Source: DSWT01 sp035420085
GTDB taxonomy: Bacteria; Chloroflexota; Anaerolineae; B4-G1; SLSP01
Assembly (NCBI GenBank): GCA_035420085.1
Contig: DAOLUH010000018.1
Span: forward strand, 36,672-100,671
Direction of reading: 5' to 3'
DNA: 64,000 nt
Position 1 is the first letter of the stretch. The number at the start of each line of letters is the position of its first letter. Below the pieces are notes generated by a model that saw only the letters and a list, made by a program, of their open reading frames with translations, had not been told where the DNA came from and made no database searches. Positions 61,128 through 64,000 of this stretch are shown here, one piece after another. Position numbers and translations under genes: made by a program.

Positions 61128-62618
61128 TTAGTTGCGATTGCGTAAAACGAGGGGCAAGTAAAGTTTGAACTCGGCTTTGACCTCATCTGCCCCCAGATCA
61201 TAGCCGCCATCTTGCGGGCGCAGCTCGCCGTCAATGTCGCTCGTCACGTCAGCGTTCACGCCCTTGTTAATCGCCGCCGAGCTTGCCGTCAAGTGATAGC
61301 CATCGGCAGCAAAGGCCGGATCGCCCTCGTGATCGTTGGCATGCACGACGTTGTCGCTCCACTTCGTGCCGACACTGTGCCACAGCGTGGCGTTGAGCGT
61401 GGCGGTGTTGCCGGCGGTGACGGTGATGCCCACGCCGTGATTGACGATGAGGGTGTTGGTGATTGCCACCGTGCCAGGATAATAGCTGCCGCTATACTCA
61501 TAGCCGGTAATATGGAGACCGCTGCCGTCGCCGCCGGTGTTGCGCGCAATCGTAGTATGCAGCAAGCGAACAGAGGAGGCCTCGATGTAGATGCCGGTAC
61601 CAAAGCAGGCGTCCTGGGTGAGGTGGTTATCCGCCACGACGGTGTTGATGATTGCTGGCGTCCCTTTGTAAAGCCACAGCCCACCGCCATTCTGATTAGC
61701 GACGTTGCCCTGGACGAGGTTGTTGGTTAGTCTGGCGTTGCTGACGTAGAGGAATAGCCCACCGCCATCAAAACCAGTGTTGCCAGTGATGATGTTATGA
61801 TTCAGGAGAGGTTCGCCTCTGTCCATATTGACTCCGCCGCCATAGCCCCCCCGGTTGCCGGTGATGGTGTTGTCAGTCAGGTTGGCGTCGCTATGACGCA
61901 GCGCGACGCCGCCGCCCCAGCCCGTCAATCCGCTGCCGTTGCCGCTGATGATGTTGTGACTCAAGCTGGCCGGGCTGTAGAACAAGTACATGCCATCGCC
62001 GTGGGCGGCGGTGTTGCTGGTGATGGTGTTGTGCGTCAGGCTGGCCGCACTATTTTTCAGATAGAGGCCGCCGCCGAAACTGTTGTCGCTGCCGCCGGTA
62101 TTGCTGTAGATCACGTTGCCGCTAATAGAAGCGGTCGCGCTCACGACAAATATTCCCCCGCCAGCATTGTCGCCCCAGTCGGTTCCCCCCAGCCCGTAGG
62201 CGTTACCGCCGGTGATGCGCAGCCCTTCGATGACAGGTGTGATGCTGCCGCTCATCCAAATCACTCGTCCCTGTCCCTGGGCGTCCAATGTAGTGGGGTA
62301 AGAAATGGGGTTACAGGCGCTAAAGTCGGCGTTGTAGCCGCCACGGACGGTCACTGTCTTGCTGATGTAAACAACCTGGGTGACGCCACCGCGAGCGTGG
62401 ACGCCTGTGTAGACGCCGGTAGCCACCTGGATCAGTTCGCCGGGTGCGGCTGCGTCTACAGCATCCTGGATGGAGGAAAAGGCGCAGCCGCTGGGACAGA
62501 CTTGTAGCCCATAGACCGGCGCAGCACGCACAGCCAGACCGTCGCCCAACAGCCACACCACACCGGTCGTCAGGCCGGCGGCCAAAAACACCGCCAGAAC
62601 GATTCGCTTGATATTCAT
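61128..62618 (-). CDS. Secreted right-handed parallel beta-helix protein with LPLVLR tail
   Basis: The 496-residue product has a signal peptide (RIVLAVFLAAGLTTGVVWLL, cleavage near VRAA). It has a PbH1-repeat body with repeated NTITGNRGGYGGGV, NIITGNTGFDGGG and NLVQGNVANQNGGG units (about 120-410), a choice-of-anchor-like ending, and the C-terminal LYLPLVLRNRN. Such proteins bind or cleave polysaccharides, or serve as surface proteins. The LPLVLR ending recurs in the partial gene at 63,946, so it is a possible sorting or anchoring signal. AAGGAGA precedes ATG 62,618. Confidence 0.82.
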   Translation of the reverse strand: MNIKRIVLAVFLAAGLTTGVVWLLGDGLAVRAAPVYGLQVCPSGCAFSSIQDAVDAAAPGELIQVATGVYTGVHARGGVTQVVYISKTVTVRGGYNADFSACNPISYPTTLDAQGQGRVIWMSGSITPVIEGLRITGGNAYGLGGTDWGDNAGGGIFVVSATASISGNVIYSNTGGSDNSFGGGLYLKNSAASLTHNTITSNTAAHGDGMYLFYSPASLSHNIISGNGSGLTGWGGGVALRHSDANLTDNTITGNRGGYGGGVNMDRGEPLLNHNIITGNTGFDGGGLFLYVSNARLTNNLVQGNVANQNGGGLWLYKGTPAIINTVVADNHLTQDACFGTGIYIEASSVRLLHTTIARNTGGDGSGLHITGYEYSGSYYPGTVAITNTLIVNHGVGITVTAGNTATLNATLWHSVGTKWSDNVVHANDHEGDPAFAADGYHLTASSAAINKGVNADVTSDIDGELRPQDGGYDLGADEVKAEFKLYLPLVLRNRN

Positions 62619-62636
62619 CGCAATCTCCTTCCCCAC

Positions 62637-63839
62637 CTAGTACGGTTCAGTAATCGTGTAAGCAATAACAACGCCGCGCCCCGCAAGGCCGCCGCTAACG
62701 GGCCACTCCCATTTCAGGTAGTAGATGTAGTGCTGGTTATCGATGGTGGCCTCGCTTATTGAACCTGTCGAGCCAAAGCCGCTGCCGCTGCTGCCTGTGC
62801 TTACCACTTCGGCCATCGCGGAATCAAACGAGCCTGCCTGCCCCATTGCATCCAGACGCAATGTACACGTTATTGCTTTGGATATGTCGTTATCAAACCA
62901 GTAGAAAGTCATCCCGGTCACGATTGCTCCGTGGGGCAGTTGCACCGGAGCATAGAATGTACCACCGGCTGAATTACTCACCATATAGCCATAGTTGTAG
63001 TAGCCACTAGGATTATTTTGTGGCGTAAAAGCGGTAGCCGGGATAGAAATGTAACTGGTCTTGGCTTTCCAGGTTAGATCGCCTTCGACGTGGGCATCGC
63101 CGTCAGAGTAGATGGCTTTATTGGTGATGCTTGCCCCGTACACGCCATAGCCACTGCTGCTTAGGCCACTCACACCAGCATTGCTGACGCTCCAGCCGAA
63201 AACACCAACTGCGCTATTACTGGTGCCAACCATACCCGCAACACTGGCGCTATCACCCCAAACTCCTGCGCCGGTGAGAGGCGTTAATCCGGACAGTCCA
63301 GCCACCTGTCCATAAATACCGCCGCCGATGCTGCTGCTGTTTTGCGCGCTCAGAATGTTCCCGGTCGAATTGCCGCTTATGATAGCCCCCGGTCGCAAGC
63401 CGAGCGCATAGGGCGCAGCGGTCAGTTCCACCCGTCCACTCAGAGGCGTGTAGCTGCCGCTCCCCGCCGGGCAGCTCACGGCAACCTGCAGGTAGCGCGC
63501 CTCGCCCTGGAAGGCTGCGGCGCCAAAGTCCAGCGCGGCACTAAAGTAGCCATTCTCCAGGGTCACATTGCTCTTGGTTTGCGTGCTGCCCACCTGACTG
63601 CCGGCGAGACCATCGTCCCACAGGCTGAACTGGAAATCGCACGGACCGGGGACGGGATCGCCGCCGGCGTCGGTCAGGCGGCCCTGGTACGTGAAGGCGG
63701 CGCCAAGCGTCGTGCCTTGGATCACGCTGCCATTCAAGGGGTCTAGTGCTTGGGCCTGGGTCAAGCGGATTGCCAGCGCGCCGGCCAGCGCCAGCACGAT
63801 ACATACAACGGCTAACAAGTTAAAAACATTGGATTTCAT
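62637..63839 (-). CDS. Secreted protein with glycine-rich pseudo-repeats
   Basis: The 400-residue protein has a signal peptide (LLAVVCIVLALAGALAIRL). An Ig-like N-terminal region follows (FTYQGRLTDAGGDPVPGPCDF to about 150). Next come pseudo-repeats GAGVWGDSASVAGMVG, GVFGWSVSNAGVSG and GYGVYGASITNKAIYS (about 185-250). A C-terminal domain of unknown type (SYISIPATAFTPQ, then YYLKWEW) ends the protein. Such G-V-x-G units occur in trimeric-adhesin-like and surface proteins. It precedes the beta-helix gene by 18 bases on the same strand, so the two are co-expressed. Confidence 0.75.
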   Translation of the reverse strand: MKSNVFNLLAVVCIVLALAGALAIRLTQAQALDPLNGSVIQGTTLGAAFTYQGRLTDAGGDPVPGPCDFQFSLWDDGLAGSQVGSTQTKSNVTLENGYFSAALDFGAAAFQGEARYLQVAVSCPAGSGSYTPLSGRVELTAAPYALGLRPGAIISGNSTGNILSAQNSSSIGGGIYGQVAGLSGLTPLTGAGVWGDSASVAGMVGTSNSAVGVFGWSVSNAGVSGLSSSGYGVYGASITNKAIYSDGDAHVEGDLTWKAKTSYISIPATAFTPQNNPSGYYNYGYMVSNSAGGTFYAPVQLPHGAIVTGMTFYWFDNDISKAITCTLRLDAMGQAGSFDSAMAEVVSTGSSGSGFGSTGSISEATIDNQHYIYYLKWEWPVSGGLAGRGVVIAYTITEPY

Positions 63840-63876
63840 GGTTATTCTCCCTTCAAATGTACAGTTGAGTTATTCA

Positions 63877-63930
63877 AACCCCTGCAAGGGTTAAGATGTC
63901 ATAGGTCGCTCACCTTTGCAAGGGTAAACT
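63877..63930. repeat. GCAAGGGTTAA-type dispersed repeat
   Basis: CCTGCAAGGGTTAAG and ACCTTTGCAAGGGTAAA occur here 26 bases apart, flanking GGTCGCT. The same edges (GGAGCGACCTTCGCAAGGGTTAA) form the hairpin at 26,427-26,461, so it is a further member of that dispersed element. Confidence 0.55.
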
Positions 63931-63945
63931 GCTCAAAGTCATACG

Positions 63946-64000
63946 TCACCTGACGACAAGCGGCAGATAGACCCGATACTCGGACGCGATGACGATCGGA
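63946..64000 (-). CDS. C-terminal end of a third secreted protein (continues outside window)
   Basis: Only 18 codons of a minus-strand gene are inside the window, reading EYRVYLPLVVR then stop TGA at 63,946-63,948. The ending matches the LPLVLR tail of the beta-helix protein, so a surface protein is likely. Nothing else can be said of its body. Confidence 0.6.
   Translation of the reverse strand, partial: PIVIASEYRVYLPLVVR

Overview
The window is a G+C-rich chromosomal segment, probably from a Chloroflexota bacterium of the Anaerolineae type. This is an inference, because there is no rRNA or other phylogenetic marker. It rests on the secreted proteins that end in short LPLVxR-like tails, a lipoprotein with a Thr/Pro-rich linker, a DUF5107/TPR protein, VWA/PP2C/kinase/LRR signalling genes, and many glycoside hydrolases of different families. 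No tRNA, rRNA, CRISPR array, prophage or complete insertion sequence was recognised.

Layout. 1-13.4 kb is mixed metabolism and housekeeping: the end of an Lnt-like nitrilase, an HpcH/HpaI aldolase, PPK2, DNA polymerase IV, a GH116 beta-glucosidase, a large FtsX-type permease, an orphan SAF-domain protein, an SGNH hydrolase, an ANT(6)-like nucleotidyltransferase, an SdpI-like membrane protein, a UROD-like protein and a DUF5680-like protein. 13.5-24.3 kb is a signalling island: a TerY-like VWA protein, a PP2C phosphatase, two LRR proteins sharing an N-terminal domain, adenosine deaminase, a kinase with a zinc ribbon, and a double-kinase protein whose second kinase domain is a decayed copy of the preceding gene. 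24.4-27.4 kb carries DegV, a Tat-exported L,D-transpeptidase and a lipoprotein, the last two converging on a hairpin.

27.5-60.8 kb is almost entirely on the minus strand. It carries carbohydrate genes (DUF5107/TPR, GH1, a DUF6298-like hydrolase, GH29, a GH5 endoglycoceramidase-like enzyme, a GH97/DUF6259-like barrel protein, GH2) and a sugar-acid branch: two UxaA-type dehydratases, a mandelate-racemase-family dehydratase, glycerate 2-kinase and a divergent enolase-like protein. L-ribulose-5-phosphate 4-epimerase and an L-fucose/L-arabinose-isomerase-family protein lie on either side of a type II restriction-modification pair. A plausible flow is glycan hydrolysis, sugar-acid dehydration, aldolase cleavage and glycerate phosphorylation. 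No sugar transporter, sugar kinase or transcriptional regulator for it is visible here. Several toxin-antitoxin relics and cassettes are scattered through this part: a fused HicB/HicA remnant, a RelE-like toxin with a frameshift, a PIN/RHH pair and a three-gene cassette of unknown function. 61-64 kb holds secreted or surface proteins.

The least explained feature is the intergenic DNA. At least six families of degenerate short-unit repeats occur, with unit cores such as CACAGAG, ACACGGAT, CGCCAAG, CGTAAAA, GAGTAAC and CTTTCGA. Most are arranged as two complementary arms. Several overlap the last codons and stop of the neighbouring gene. One pair (33 of 34 positions) brackets a GxxExxY gene as inverted repeats.
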